From NCBI RefSeq assembly GCF_002563925.1, contig NZ_PDJD01000001.1, forward strand, positions 434,001-498,000: a DNA stretch of 64,000 nt, written 5' to 3'. The number at the start of each line of letters is the position of its first letter. Position 1 is the first letter of the stretch. This DNA comes from Serinibacter salmoneus. GTDB taxonomy: Bacteria > Actinomycetota > Actinomycetes > Actinomycetales > Beutenbergiaceae. A program made the position numbers and the translations under genes. Positions 32,086-41,369 of this stretch are shown one piece after another. Below the pieces are notes generated by a model that was not told the origin of the DNA, searched no databases, and worked only from the letters and a program-made list of their open reading frames with translations.

Positions 32086-33495
32086 ATGGTCCGTCGGGAC
32101 GAACTGCCCGTGGTCGTGATCGGAGCGGGACCCGTGGGTCTGGCCGCCGGGGCACACCTGCGTGAGCGCGGCCTGGAGGTCGTGATCCTCGAAGCGGGCC
32201 AGGCGGCGGGCGCCGCCGTGACCGACTGGGGCCACGTGCGCCTCTTCTCCCCGTGGCGGTACAACATCGACGCCGCGGCGCGCCGCCTGCTCGACGGTAC
32301 CGGTTGGGTCGAGCCCGACCTGGAGGAGAACCCCACCGGCGCCGAGTTGGTCCGCGACTACGTGGCGCCGCTGGCTGCGACCGCCGAGCTCGCGCCCCGG
32401 ATCCGGTACGGCCACCGCGTGATCGCGGTGACCCGGGAGGGCGCCGACCGCACCCGCTCCCTCGGCCGCGAGCGCCGTCCCTACCTGGTGCGTGCCGTGA
32501 CCGCGGCGGGTGAGACGGTCGACGTGCGTGCCCGCCACGTGCTGGACGCCTCCGGTACCTACGGTCAGCGCAACCCCGTCGGCGACGGCGGAATCCTCGC
32601 CCCGGGCGAGGCCGACGCCCGGGCGCGCGGCGCCGTCGTGGGTCCGCTGCCCGACGTGCTCGCCGCCGACCGGGAACGGTTCGCAGGTCGCACCACCCTC
32701 GTGGTCGGCATGGGTCACTCGGCCGCCAACACGCTGCTGTCCCTCGTGGAACTCGCCGAGCAGGCCGAGGGCACCCGGATCCTGTGGGCCATCCGCGGCG
32801 GATCCGCCCGCCGGCTCTTCGGCGGCGGCGCGGACGACGAACTGCCCGCCCGCGGACTTCTGGGCACCAAGCTCAAGGAGGCCACCGAGTCCGGTCGCCT
32901 CACCCTGATGAAGTGGGTCACCATCACGCAGATGGCGCCCGAGGGGGAGGGCACCCGGGTGCGTGGCCTCGCCCGTGAGGAGGCCTTCGAGGTCACGGTC
33001 CACTCGATCGTGGACGCTACCGGCTTCCGGCCCGACCTGGACATGCTGCGTGAGGTCCGGCTCGACCTGGACGCGGTCGTGGAGTCCCCGTCCGGCCTGG
33101 CCGAGCTCATCGACCCGAACCAGCACTCCTGCGGCACCGTGCCGCCGCACGGTGAGCCGCTGCTGCGTCACCCGGACGACGGCTTCTATCTCGTCGGGAT
33201 GAAGTCCTACGGGCGTGCGCCCACCTTCCTGCTCGCGACGGGGTACGAGCAGGTGCGTTCCGTGGCCGCGGCGCTCGCCGGTGACAGCGAGGCGGCGGGC
33301 CGGGTCTCCCTGAGTCTTCCGGCGACCGGGGTGTGCTCCACGGACCTCGCCGAGGAGGCGGGGCAGGCCGAGGCGGACGCCGCGGGCTCGGGTGGCTGCT
33401 GCGGCGGCACCCCGGAGGCGCCCCGATCCGAACCGCAGCCGGTGGGCTTCGCCAGCGGCGTCCCCCACGGCCGTTCACTGGACCTGCTGACCTGA
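32086..33495 (+). CDS. FAD-dependent oxidoreductase divergent from arsR
   Basis: 469 residues from the ATG at 32086, six bases after GAGGAG; the open frame upstream runs antisense to arsR and is not real. Two Rossmann dinucleotide motifs: GAGPVGLAAG (FAD, residues about 13-22) and GMGHSAANTL (NAD(P)H, about 207), as in flavin monooxygenases and thioredoxin-reductase-like enzymes. The tail carries Cys417 and a vicinal Cys438-Cys439 (SGGCCGG), a likely metalloid or redox site. Similar flavoproteins accompany arsR in ars loci (ArsO-like), but this one is longer and has the extra Cys tail. Substrate unknown; arsenical oxidation or detoxification is inference from context. Confidence 0.85.
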   Translation: MVRRDELPVVVIGAGPVGLAAGAHLRERGLEVVILEAGQAAGAAVTDWGHVRLFSPWRYNIDAAARRLLDGTGWVEPDLEENPTGAELVRDYVAPLAATAELAPRIRYGHRVIAVTREGADRTRSLGRERRPYLVRAVTAAGETVDVRARHVLDASGTYGQRNPVGDGGILAPGEADARARGAVVGPLPDVLAADRERFAGRTTLVVGMGHSAANTLLSLVELAEQAEGTRILWAIRGGSARRLFGGGADDELPARGLLGTKLKEATESGRLTLMKWVTITQMAPEGEGTRVRGLAREEAFEVTVHSIVDATGFRPDLDMLREVRLDLDAVVESPSGLAELIDPNQHSCGTVPPHGEPLLRHPDDGFYLVGMKSYGRAPTFLLATGYEQVRSVAAALAGDSEAAGRVSLSLPATGVCSTDLAEEAGQAEADAAGSGGCCGGTPEAPRSEPQPVGFASGVPHGRSLDLLT

Positions 33496-33530
33496 GATCA
33501 CGCACTGCGACCGCGGCAGTATCGGCGGTG

Positions 33531-33569
33531 ACGGAGGCCCCGCTCGGATGATCCGAGCGGGGCCTCCGT
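33531..33569 (+). terminator. Terminator after the ars-linked flavoprotein gene
   Basis: A perfect inverted repeat: 19 bases at 33531-33549 (ACGGAGGCCCCGCTCGGAT) pair with 33551-33569 around a single central base, so the real loop is about five bases. It starts 35 bases after the stop codon. Strong hairpin without a long T-run. Confidence 0.8.
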
Positions 33570-33769
33570 GGTGTCCGGCTCCCTCTCACCACGACGGCGC
33601 GGGCGCCGGTGCCCAACCGCTCGCAGTCCGAGGTGGCCAGGGGCTACGCTCGTCGGGACGTGATCTTCTCCCCCCATGGCTGAAATGCAGGAAATGAACA
33701 CCACCCTGGCCGCGCCGACCATGCACCCCTGTGGTGCCCGCGAGATTGGTAACCACAAGGGTACGTGAT

Positions 33770-35944
33770 ATGCGAAACGTCTGGACAGTATTCAAGCGGG
33801 ACCTCCTGCGCATCCTGAGAGTTCCCATCGCGGCGGTGATCGTGGGGGGTGCGCTCGTCACCCCCGCCCTGTACGCGTGGTTCAATATCGTCGCGTTCTG
33901 GGACCCGTTCGACAACACGCGGAATCTGGATATCGCGGTAGTGAGTCTCGACGAAGGGGCCTCGAACTCGTTGGCGGGTGACGTCAATGTGGGTGAGCAA
34001 TTGATCGATCAGCTCAAGGACAACCACGATCTTGGTTGGCATTTCTTCTCGACGAAGGACGAGGCGTTGGACGCGGTCCGTAGCGGTCAGAGTTACGCCG
34101 CGTTCGTTGTCCCGGCCTCCTTCAGCAAGGATCTGCTGAGCCTCACGACGGGCGACTTCACGCGCCCGGAGCTCCTCTACTACGTGAACGAGAAGCTCAA
34201 TGGTGTGGCACCGGAGATCACCGATACCGGTGCCACCACGGTGCAGACCCAGATGGTCGACGCGTTCACGCAGCAGGTGGCCGACGCCGTGGCGACCGCC
34301 GTCCGCGAGGGCGGGGGGGAGGTCGAGCAGGAACTGCTCGACCTGCAGGACTCGGTCATCGCGGACCTGGAGGATGCGGCCGATGTGATCGGCGAGGCGC
34401 GCGAGCAACTCGTGCAGTTGCAGGCAGACCTGGCGGCGGCGGTGGGTGATGTCGAGGGCGATGTGACGGCGCTGGAGAGTGTGGAGCGCGCGCTGGGCGA
34501 TCTCACCGGGACTCTCAACAGCGCGAGTTCCCTCGCCGCACAGGCGCAGTCCGAGCTCATCCGCCTTGCGGGGGTGACGACCACGGGCTCCCTGCTCGGC
34601 GCGACAGGTGTGGGGGAGGCCACCTCCGGCGTCCTCGCCGGGGTCGGCGAGGTGAGTGCGGCGGTCGCCTCGCTCGCGGCGTCCGTTCAGGCTCAGGAGA
34701 CGCTCGTGGGAGAGGCCGAGACCCTCCTGCGTGGCTTGGAGGATCAGCTCGAGGAGACCGGCGGTGCGCTGTCGGCCCTGGAGGGTGATCTGGGCGCGGT
34801 GCAGGACGACATGGGGGTGGCCATCGCCGATGTGAGGGCACTCAGTGGCGCCGCCCTGTGGCAGGACCTCGATGCGCTCACCTCGCTCGACCCGGAGCAG
34901 ATCGCCAGTTTCATGGCGACGCCGGTCGAGGTGGACCAACACACGCTGTTCGAGACGAAGACCTACGGGTCGCAGATGGCCGCATTGTTCATCAATCTCT
35001 CGCTGTGGATCGGAGCCTTTGTGCTCGTCGTCATCCTGCGGACCGATGTGGACAAGGACGGTGTTCCTGGGCTGACGCAGCGCCAGGCCTATCTCGGGCG
35101 GTGGTTGCTCTTCGCGGCGCTCACCGTGGCCCAGGCCACGACCCTGACCATCGGGAATCTCATCATCGGCGTGCAGCACACGAGCGCGATCGCCCTGTTC
35201 GGGACCTCGATCTTCATCGGGCTGAGTTATCTGAGCGTCATCTTCGCATTGTCGGTGACATTCGGTTACATCGGGAAGGGATTGGCGGTGATCCTGGTGA
35301 TCATGCAGATCCCGGGCGCCTCGGGGATCTACCCGATCCAGCTCATGCCGGAGTTCTTCCAGGCGCTGTACCCGTGGTTCCCGTTCACTTATGGAATCGA
35401 TGCGATGCGTGAGGTGATCAGTGGTTTCGCCGGCCTCGCGTACTGGCGCTACACCGGCATGCTGCTGGTGTTCGTGGCGGTCGCGTTCCTCCTGGGACTG
35501 GTCCTGCGCAGGCATGTCGCCAATCTCACCCGACTTTTCACCCAGCAGGTAGCCCGCACGGAACTGTTCACCTCCGACAGCGGCGAACCGGACGGGCCGG
35601 GCTTCCGGATCGGCCACGTGCTGGGGGCTCTGGCCAACCGCGCGGGGTACAACGAGGCCCTTGCGCGGCGGGTGAGGCGCTTCGGGCGCGTCTACGGCAC
35701 GGCACAGCGCGCCCTGGTGGCCAGCGGCGTCGTGGGTGCCCTCGCGCTGCCGTTCCTGGGGCTTGCGTTCCCCGATGCCAAGGTCACGCTCGTGGGCCTG
35801 TGGATCCTGTGGCTGATCCTCGTGTTCGCTGCCTTGGTGACGCTCGAGTACCTACGGTTCAGCCTGCAACTGTCGACCAAGGTGGGCCAGATGTCCGAGA
35901 CTGAACTCAAGAGTGAACTGACCGAACTCGAGGCTCAGCGATGA
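33770..35944 (+). CDS. YhgE/Pip-family membrane protein, first of a tandem pair
   Basis: 724 residues from the ATG at 33770 (AAGGG nearby). Topology: a membrane helix near the N-terminus (about 15-40) followed by YAWFNIVAFWDPFDNTRNL, a hallmark of YhgE/Pip proteins; a long extracytoplasmic coiled-coil-rich region (about 45-400); then about five or six C-terminal membrane helices of ABC-2-permease type (about 410-590) and a final hydrophobic pair. Family members include phage-receptor proteins and the type VII secretion component EsaA, but no WXG100 or EccC gene is here. Its third codon positions look less GC-rich than neighbours (GAT, AAT, TTG frequent). The stop overlaps the second copy (ATGA). 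Confidence 0.88.
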   Translation: MRNVWTVFKRDLLRILRVPIAAVIVGGALVTPALYAWFNIVAFWDPFDNTRNLDIAVVSLDEGASNSLAGDVNVGEQLIDQLKDNHDLGWHFFSTKDEALDAVRSGQSYAAFVVPASFSKDLLSLTTGDFTRPELLYYVNEKLNGVAPEITDTGATTVQTQMVDAFTQQVADAVATAVREGGGEVEQELLDLQDSVIADLEDAADVIGEAREQLVQLQADLAAAVGDVEGDVTALESVERALGDLTGTLNSASSLAAQAQSELIRLAGVTTTGSLLGATGVGEATSGVLAGVGEVSAAVASLAASVQAQETLVGEAETLLRGLEDQLEETGGALSALEGDLGAVQDDMGVAIADVRALSGAALWQDLDALTSLDPEQIASFMATPVEVDQHTLFETKTYGSQMAALFINLSLWIGAFVLVVILRTDVDKDGVPGLTQRQAYLGRWLLFAALTVAQATTLTIGNLIIGVQHTSAIALFGTSIFIGLSYLSVIFALSVTFGYIGKGLAVILVIMQIPGASGIYPIQLMPEFFQALYPWFPFTYGIDAMREVISGFAGLAYWRYTGMLLVFVAVAFLLGLVLRRHVANLTRLFTQQVARTELFTSDSGEPDGPGFRIGHVLGALANRAGYNEALARRVRRFGRVYGTAQRALVASGVVGALALPFLGLAFPDAKVTLVGLWILWLILVFAALVTLEYLRFSLQLSTKVGQMSETELKSELTELEAQR

Positions 35945-38256
35945 GGGGCGTGTGGCAGCTGTTCCGCAGCGACCTGCGGCGAGCGAGCAGCAACGTGATG
36001 GCGATGATCGTCCTCGCCGGCCTGGTGGTGATTCCCTCTGCCTTCACGTGGTTCAACGTGATCGGCAGCTGGGAGCCCTTCGACAACACGAAGAACCTCA
36101 AGGTGGCGGTGGCCAGCGTCGACGAGGGGTACACCAGCCCGCTCTTCCCGCTGCACGTCAACGTCGGCAGCATGGTGGAGTCCGCCCTGCGGGCCAACCA
36201 TGACCTCGACTGGATCATCACCAGCGAGGAGGAGGCGATCGAGGGCACCACGTCGGGGGAGTACTACGCCGCCATGGTCCTACCGAAGGACTTCAGCGAG
36301 CGGATGCTGACGTTCTACGCCCCGGGCGCCGAACCGACCCACATCGACTACTACATGAACGACAAGTCCAACCCGCTGGCCCCGCTGATCACCTCCGAGG
36401 GCGCCGACGACCTCTCGGCGCAGATCAACGCCCAGTTCATGGACGAACTCAGTAACGTCGCGCTCAGCCTCATCTCGGGGCTCTCGACGTCGCTGGCCGA
36501 GGGCAATGCCGGGGCTGCGCTGAGCGAGGTCGAATCCAACATCAGCGCGGTGGCCGTCCAACTGCGCACCGCCTCGCAGACCGCCTCGATGTTCACCGCG
36601 GTCATCGAGGCGAGCATCCCGCTGGTCGACGGTGCCTCGGGTCTGCTGGCCTCCGCGGGGTCGGAGTTCTCCGACGCGACCGGCAAGGTCCAGGAGGGCT
36701 TGTCCGCCGCAGCAACCGCCGAGGGTTCCATCACCGACGCCGGTCAGGCGCTGGGCGCTGCCCTGGCTGCCAGCCGGACGCGGGTCGCTGCCTTCAATGA
36801 GGACATCAACGCGATCCTCGACGCCCTGGAGAACGACGTCGACGGCAGTGTCGATCGTCTTCGGGACGTCTCGGACGACCTGGGCCAGTTGATCGCGGAG
36901 CAGGAGACGCTGCGCGACACACTGGCCAACCAGGTCAGCCCCACGCTCCCCACGGATCCCGACCCGGCGCCGGATCCCGACCCCACGCCCGAGCCCGACC
37001 CCACGCCCGAGGACGGGGATCCGACGTCCGAGGACGGGGATCCGACGCCGCAGGACCCCGATCCGACACCCGATGTGACTCAACCGACCCCCGACACCTC
37101 GCAGCGGACGCTGGACGCGGTCATTGCCGGACTCGACCGGGCCATCGCCGCAGAGACCGAACTCAAGGACCTCCTGGACGCGGCCGCCGCCGGCTTGGCA
37201 ACGGGCAACGAGGACGTCCAGCAGTTCCGAGACGACCTCCAGGACCAGCTCGCGGACGCGGTGGCCTCCTTCGAGAGCGCAGGTGCGGTCTACGAGAACG
37301 ACCTGCGGCCCACGCTGGACCAGCTCGCCGCCACCCTGGGTGCCGCGCAGTCCGCACTGGGGGCGATCTCCGATCAGGTGACGTCGGCCACGAGCGCCTC
37401 CGACGGGATCGTTCCTGTGCTCGAGACCGCGGCAGCCGACAACCAGGCGGCCGCCGCCGTTCTCAGCGATGCCGCCGACCAGATGGACGAGGTGGCTCAG
37501 GCCGTGTCTCGGGCCAACGACACCGGCGACCTCAGCGAGGTCGGTCAGATCATCGGGTCGGACCCCTCTGTCCTGGCCGCGGCGATCTCCCAGCCGATCG
37601 GTCTGGACCGCATCCCGGTCTACCCCGTGGTCAGTTTCGGTGCGGGTATGGCGCCGCTGTACACGACCCTGTCGCTGTGGGTCGGGGCGCTCCTGATGGG
37701 AGTCACCCTCCGGGTTGCCTCCCCCTCACGAGCGAGCGAGGAGGGGGAGGAGTTGAGCCTGAACCAGCGCTTCTTCGGCCGCTACCTCATCTTCGCGATG
37801 TTCGGCCTGGCGCAGAGCACCCTGGTGGGCCTGGGGAACATCGTGCTGGTTGGTCTCCACCCGGTGCACCCGCTGTTGCTCATGTTGACGCTGTGGACGA
37901 GCTCGCTCGTCTTCACCTTCATCATCTACACCCTCATCGTCTCCTTCGGCGACGCGGGCAAGGCCCTCGCGGTCTTCCTCCTGGTGATCCAGGTGGCCGG
38001 TGCGGGCGGGGCCTATCCGCTCGTCCTGCTGCCGGAGTGGTTCCAGCACGTCAGCCCGTTCCTGCCGGCCACGCACGCGATCGACGCCTTCCGGGCCGCG
38101 CTGGCGGGGATCTACCACGCCGACTACTGGGTGTCGCTGGGATGGCTGGTGGCCTTCGTGGTGCCGATGCTGCTGTTGGGGTTGGTGCTGCGCAAGCCTC
38201 TCATCGGTTTCAACGAGTGGGTCGAGCGGTCGTTGGCCTCGACCAAGCTCATGTAG
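35941..38256 (+). CDS. YhgE/Pip-family membrane protein, second of a tandem pair
   Basis: 771 residues; the ATG overlaps the previous stop. Same layout as its neighbour: N-terminal helix then FTWFNVIGSWEPFDNTKNL, a long outer region with repetitive Asp/Ala/Gln helices, and five to six C-terminal membrane helices ending in ATHAIDAFRAALAGIY. An Asp-Pro-rich linker of about 55 residues (PDPAPDPDPTPEPDPTPED and variants, about 335-390) interrupts the outer domain and is absent from the first copy. The two proteins probably work as a heterodimer, as expected for coupled paralogues. Role unknown: envelope transport or secretion is the family-level guess. Confidence 0.88.
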   Translation: MRGVWQLFRSDLRRASSNVMAMIVLAGLVVIPSAFTWFNVIGSWEPFDNTKNLKVAVASVDEGYTSPLFPLHVNVGSMVESALRANHDLDWIITSEEEAIEGTTSGEYYAAMVLPKDFSERMLTFYAPGAEPTHIDYYMNDKSNPLAPLITSEGADDLSAQINAQFMDELSNVALSLISGLSTSLAEGNAGAALSEVESNISAVAVQLRTASQTASMFTAVIEASIPLVDGASGLLASAGSEFSDATGKVQEGLSAAATAEGSITDAGQALGAALAASRTRVAAFNEDINAILDALENDVDGSVDRLRDVSDDLGQLIAEQETLRDTLANQVSPTLPTDPDPAPDPDPTPEPDPTPEDGDPTSEDGDPTPQDPDPTPDVTQPTPDTSQRTLDAVIAGLDRAIAAETELKDLLDAAAAGLATGNEDVQQFRDDLQDQLADAVASFESAGAVYENDLRPTLDQLAATLGAAQSALGAISDQVTSATSASDGIVPVLETAAADNQAAAAVLSDAADQMDEVAQAVSRANDTGDLSEVGQIIGSDPSVLAAAISQPIGLDRIPVYPVVSFGAGMAPLYTTLSLWVGALLMGVTLRVASPSRASEEGEELSLNQRFFGRYLIFAMFGLAQSTLVGLGNIVLVGLHPVHPLLLMLTLWTSSLVFTFIIYTLIVSFGDAGKALAVFLLVIQVAGAGGAYPLVLLPEWFQHVSPFLPATHAIDAFRAALAGIYHADYWVSLGWLVAFVVPMLLLGLVLRKPLIGFNEWVERSLASTKLM

Positions 38257-38273
38257 CGCGCAGCGTGGCCCAT

Positions 38274-38307
38274 CGGGTCCGGCGGGCCAGTGCGCCCGCC
38301 GGGCCCG
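38274..38307 (+). terminator. Terminator after the YhgE pair
   Basis: CGGGTCCGGCGGGC (38274-38287) and GCCCGCCGGGCCCG (38294-38307) form a 14-bp stem with one G-U pair and a six-base loop, 17 bases after the stop. Confidence 0.7.
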
Positions 38308-38379
38308 TGTGCGTCTCGGGCACGTGCACTCGCCGGGTCACGTGAAGATCGCGGAACGATCCTCCGGGTATCACTCGCC

Positions 38380-38401
38380 GTTCATCGGGCATTCACCTGG
38401 C
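38380..38401 (+). promoter_or_regulatory. PHO box (PhoP-type direct repeats) upstream of pstS
   Basis: Two adjacent 11-base direct repeats, GTTCATCGGGC (38380-38390) and ATTCACCTGGC (38391-38401), match the Streptomyces PHO-box form (GTTCACC-type units). They end 66 bases before the pstS start, with a TTATG-containing -10-like stretch 15 bases downstream. This is where a phosphorylated PhoP/PhoB-type regulator would activate the pst operon under phosphate limitation. Confidence 0.7.
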
Positions 38402-38467
38402 CCCCTGACGATGGCTTATGCCTGATGACACACGGCGAGTTCTCGCCACGACGATGGGATCACACGC

Positions 38468-39469
38468 GTGACCAAGACACTCTTCCGCATGGGTTCGGTT
38501 GCTGGTGCGACCGCGCTCGCGCTCACCCTCGCCGCCTGCGGCGGCCAGTCCAGCTCCAGCGACGAGTCGGGCACGACCGACGGCGCGACCGAGGAGGCGG
38601 CCGGTGAGGGCAGCGGCCTGAGCGGTGACGTCGTCATCGACGGTTCCTCCACGGTCGAGCCGCTGAGCTCGGCCGCCGCCACGCTGTTCCGCGACGTCGA
38701 GCCCGGCGTCAACGTCACGGTCGCCACCTCCGGCACCGGCGGCGGCTTCCAGCGCTTCTGCGACGGCGAGACCGACATCTCCGACGCCTCCCGGCCGATC
38801 GCCGAGGACGAGGTCACCACCTGCGCCGACAACGGCGTGGAGTACACCGAGATCGTCATCGCCAACGACGGTCTCTCCGTGGTGGTCAACCCCGAGAACG
38901 ACTGGGTGGAGTGCATCACCACCGAGCAGCTCGCCACCATCTGGGGTCCGGAGTCCGAGGGCACCGTGATGAGCTGGAGCGACGTCGACTCCTCCTACCC
39001 GGACGAGGCACTCGAACTGTACGGCGCGGGCACCGACTCCGGCACGTTCGACTACTTCACCGAGGCGATCAACGGTGAGGAGGGCGCCATCCGCATCGAC
39101 TACTCGCCCTCCGAGGACGACAACCTCACCGTCCAGGGCGTCTCCGGCTCCGCCGGCGCCATGGGCTTCTTCGGCCTGAGCTACGCCGAGGAGAACGCCG
39201 ACTCCGTGAAGCTGCTCGCCGTGGACAACGGCGAGGGCTGCGTGGTGCCGAGCAAGGAGACCGTCCAGGACGGCTCCTACGAGCCGCTCGGGCGTCCGCT
39301 GTTCATCTACGTGAACAACACCAAGTACGCCGAGAACGAGGCCCTGCAGACGTTCGTGGACTTCTACCTGGAGAACGAGCAGCAGATCGCCGAGGAGGCG
39401 CTGTTCATCGACCTCACCGACGAGCAGGCCGAGACCGCGCGTACCGAGCTCGACTCGCTGATCGGCTGA
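38468..39469 (+). CDS. pstS: Phosphate-binding lipoprotein PstS
   Basis: 333 residues from a GTG. Signal peptide with lipobox LAAC, then a Ser/Glu/Gly linker and the phosphate-binding domain (VIDGSSTVEPLSSAAATLF, TGGGFQRFCDGETDISDASRPI, GAGTDSGTFDYFTE). The protein captures phosphate outside the membrane and delivers it to PstCA. It is the highly expressed first gene of pstSCAB, behind a PHO box. The variant with FCDGETDISDASR is the actinobacterial type. Confidence 0.96.
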   Translation: MTKTLFRMGSVAGATALALTLAACGGQSSSSDESGTTDGATEEAAGEGSGLSGDVVIDGSSTVEPLSSAAATLFRDVEPGVNVTVATSGTGGGFQRFCDGETDISDASRPIAEDEVTTCADNGVEYTEIVIANDGLSVVVNPENDWVECITTEQLATIWGPESEGTVMSWSDVDSSYPDEALELYGAGTDSGTFDYFTEAINGEEGAIRIDYSPSEDDNLTVQGVSGSAGAMGFFGLSYAEENADSVKLLAVDNGEGCVVPSKETVQDGSYEPLGRPLFIYVNNTKYAENEALQTFVDFYLENEQQIAEEALFIDLTDEQAETARTELDSLIG

Positions 39470-39480
39470 GGACCTCCTCG

Positions 39481-40446
39481 ATGTCCACAGTGACTACCCC
39501 GCGTGGCCCGGTTCCCCCGGGCCACGCGGGGCCCCACGCTGCGGCGGCCGCCATCACGCACCACCGGCGCCGCCCCGTCGAGGCCGTCGTGAAGCTGCTG
39601 CTGCGCATCTCCGCGTGGCTCTCGGTGGCCATCACGATCGGTATCGTCTTCTCGCTCCTGGTGCCGGCGCTGTCCTTCTTCAGCGAGGTCCCGGTCTGGG
39701 AGTTCCTCACGGGGACCCGCTGGGCGCCGCAGTTCGCGGACGCCTCCTTCGGGGTGCTCCCGCTGGTGACGGCCACGGCCTGGACCACCTTCATCGCGCT
39801 GCTGGTCGCGGTGCCGTTCGGCTTGGGTGCGGCGATCTTCCTCGCGGAGTACGCCACGCCGGGCGTGCGCAAGGTGCTCAAGCCGGTGCTCGAGCTCCTC
39901 GCCGGGATCCCCACGGTGGTCTTCGGCTTCTTCGCCCTCACCTGGGTCACCCCGGTGATCCTCAAGGGCTGGTTCGGGCTGGACATCGGCACCTTCTCCA
40001 TCCTGTCCGCGGGACTGGTGATGGGCGTGATGATCATCCCGACGATCGCCTCCCTGTCCGAGGACGCCATGTCCGCGGTGCCCATGGCCCTGCGGCAGGG
40101 GTCCGCGGCGCTGGGTGCCAACCGCATGCAGACCACCATCCGCGTCGTCTTCCCCGCCGCGCTCTCGGGGATCGTGGCCGCGATCGTGCTGGGCATCTCC
40201 CGGGCGATCGGGGAGACCATGATCGTGGCGATCGCCGCGGGCGCCCAGGCGCAGATGGTGACCGACCCGACGATGGCCGGCTCCACCATGACCGGCTTCA
40301 TCGCGCGGATGGCGTTGGGTGACTCCCGCGTGGGTTCGCTGGAGTACAACACGCTCTTCGCGGTCGGCCTCCTGCTGTTCATCATCACGCTGGCCGTCAA
40401 CGCCGTCAGCATCCGGCTCGTTCGCAAGTTCCGTCAGGAGTACTGA
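39481..40446 (+). CDS. pstC: Phosphate ABC transporter permease PstC
   Basis: 321 residues, six membrane helices, 11 bases after pstS. The binding-protein-dependent transport signature appears around SAALGANRMQTTIRVVFPAALSGIVAAIVLGISRAIGETM (quoted in parts: GANRMQTTIRVVFPAALSG). Pairs with PstA to form the channel in the plasma membrane. Confidence 0.95.
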   Translation: MSTVTTPRGPVPPGHAGPHAAAAAITHHRRRPVEAVVKLLLRISAWLSVAITIGIVFSLLVPALSFFSEVPVWEFLTGTRWAPQFADASFGVLPLVTATAWTTFIALLVAVPFGLGAAIFLAEYATPGVRKVLKPVLELLAGIPTVVFGFFALTWVTPVILKGWFGLDIGTFSILSAGLVMGVMIIPTIASLSEDAMSAVPMALRQGSAALGANRMQTTIRVVFPAALSGIVAAIVLGISRAIGETMIVAIAAGAQAQMVTDPTMAGSTMTGFIARMALGDSRVGSLEYNTLFAVGLLLFIITLAVNAVSIRLVRKFRQEY

Positions 40447-40447
40447 G

Positions 40448-41353
40448 ATGGCCATCGACACCACCGTCTCCCGTCCGGCGCCGGAGCGCCTGAAGACGGG
40501 CTCCTCGCGCGAGCGATCGACCGCCTCGATCGTCTTCCTGTTCCTGCTGTGGCTCAGCCTGTTCGTCGCGTTCGCCACCCTCGTGGTGCTCATCGCGACC
40601 ACGGTCGTGGAGGGCTGGAGCCGGCTCGACTCGCGTCTCTTCACCGAGTACCCGTCCTCGCGGCCGGAGGAGGCCGGGGCCCGCCCCGCAATCCTCGGGT
40701 CGCTGTGGGTCATCGGGACCACCGCCGTGATGGCGATCCCGCTCGGGGTGGCTGCGGCGGTTCACCTGGAGGAGTTCGCGGACCGCCAGCACTGGTTCAA
40801 CCGCTTCGTGGAACTGAACATCCAGAACCTGTCCGCGATCCCGTCGATCATCTACGGCATGCTGGCGATCGGCACCCTGTCCCTGCTGGGCGTGGGCGAC
40901 AAGAACATCGTGGTGGGTGGTGCTCTCGCGCTGGCGCTGCTGATCCTGCCGGTCATCATCATGGCCACCCGTGAGGCGCTGCGCGCCGTCCCGCGCGAGC
41001 TGCGTCAGGGTTCGCTGGCCCTCGGCGCCACCGAGTTGCAGACCACCTGGCGGATCACACTGCCCGCCGCCGTCCCCGGCATCTCCACCGGCACCATCCT
41101 GGCGCTCTCGCGAGCCCTGGGCGAGGCCGCGCCACTGTTGCTGCTGGGTGGCCTGGTGTTCATCTCCTTCGACCCCAACGGGCTCCTGAGCGGGTTCACC
41201 ACCATGCCGATCCAGATCTTCGCGTGGACGGGCGCACCGCAGGTGGAGTTCCACCAGCTCGCGGCCGCCGCCTCGATCCTCCTGGTGGGGATCCTGATCG
41301 CCATGAACGCAGTCGCCATCATCATCCGCAACAAGTTCCAGAAGCGCTGGTAG
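40448..41353 (+). CDS. pstA: Phosphate ABC transporter permease PstA
   Basis: 301 residues from the ATG at 40448, one base after the pstC stop; upstream in-frame codons lie in pstC. Six membrane helices, with the EAA-type loop [19 protein letters not shown] contacting the ATPase. Second membrane half of the phosphate importer. Confidence 0.95.
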   Translation: MAIDTTVSRPAPERLKTGSSRERSTASIVFLFLLWLSLFVAFATLVVLIATTVVEGWSRLDSRLFTEYPSSRPEEAGARPAILGSLWVIGTTAVMAIPLGVAAAVHLEEFADRQHWFNRFVELNIQNLSAIPSIIYGMLAIGTLSLLGVGDKNIVVGGALALALLILPVIIMATREALRAVPRELRQGSLALGATELQTTWRITLPAAVPGISTGTILALSRALGEAAPLLLLGGLVFISFDPNGLLSGFTTMPIQIFAWTGAPQVEFHQLAAAASILLVGILIAMNAVAIIIRNKFQKRW

Positions 41354-41369
41354 AGAGTTGAGTCCCGAT

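Noticed and set aside
33770-38256. Type VII secretion locus
   Set aside because: YhgE proteins resemble EsaA, but no WXG100, EccC-type ATPase or EccB/D gene lies in the window.
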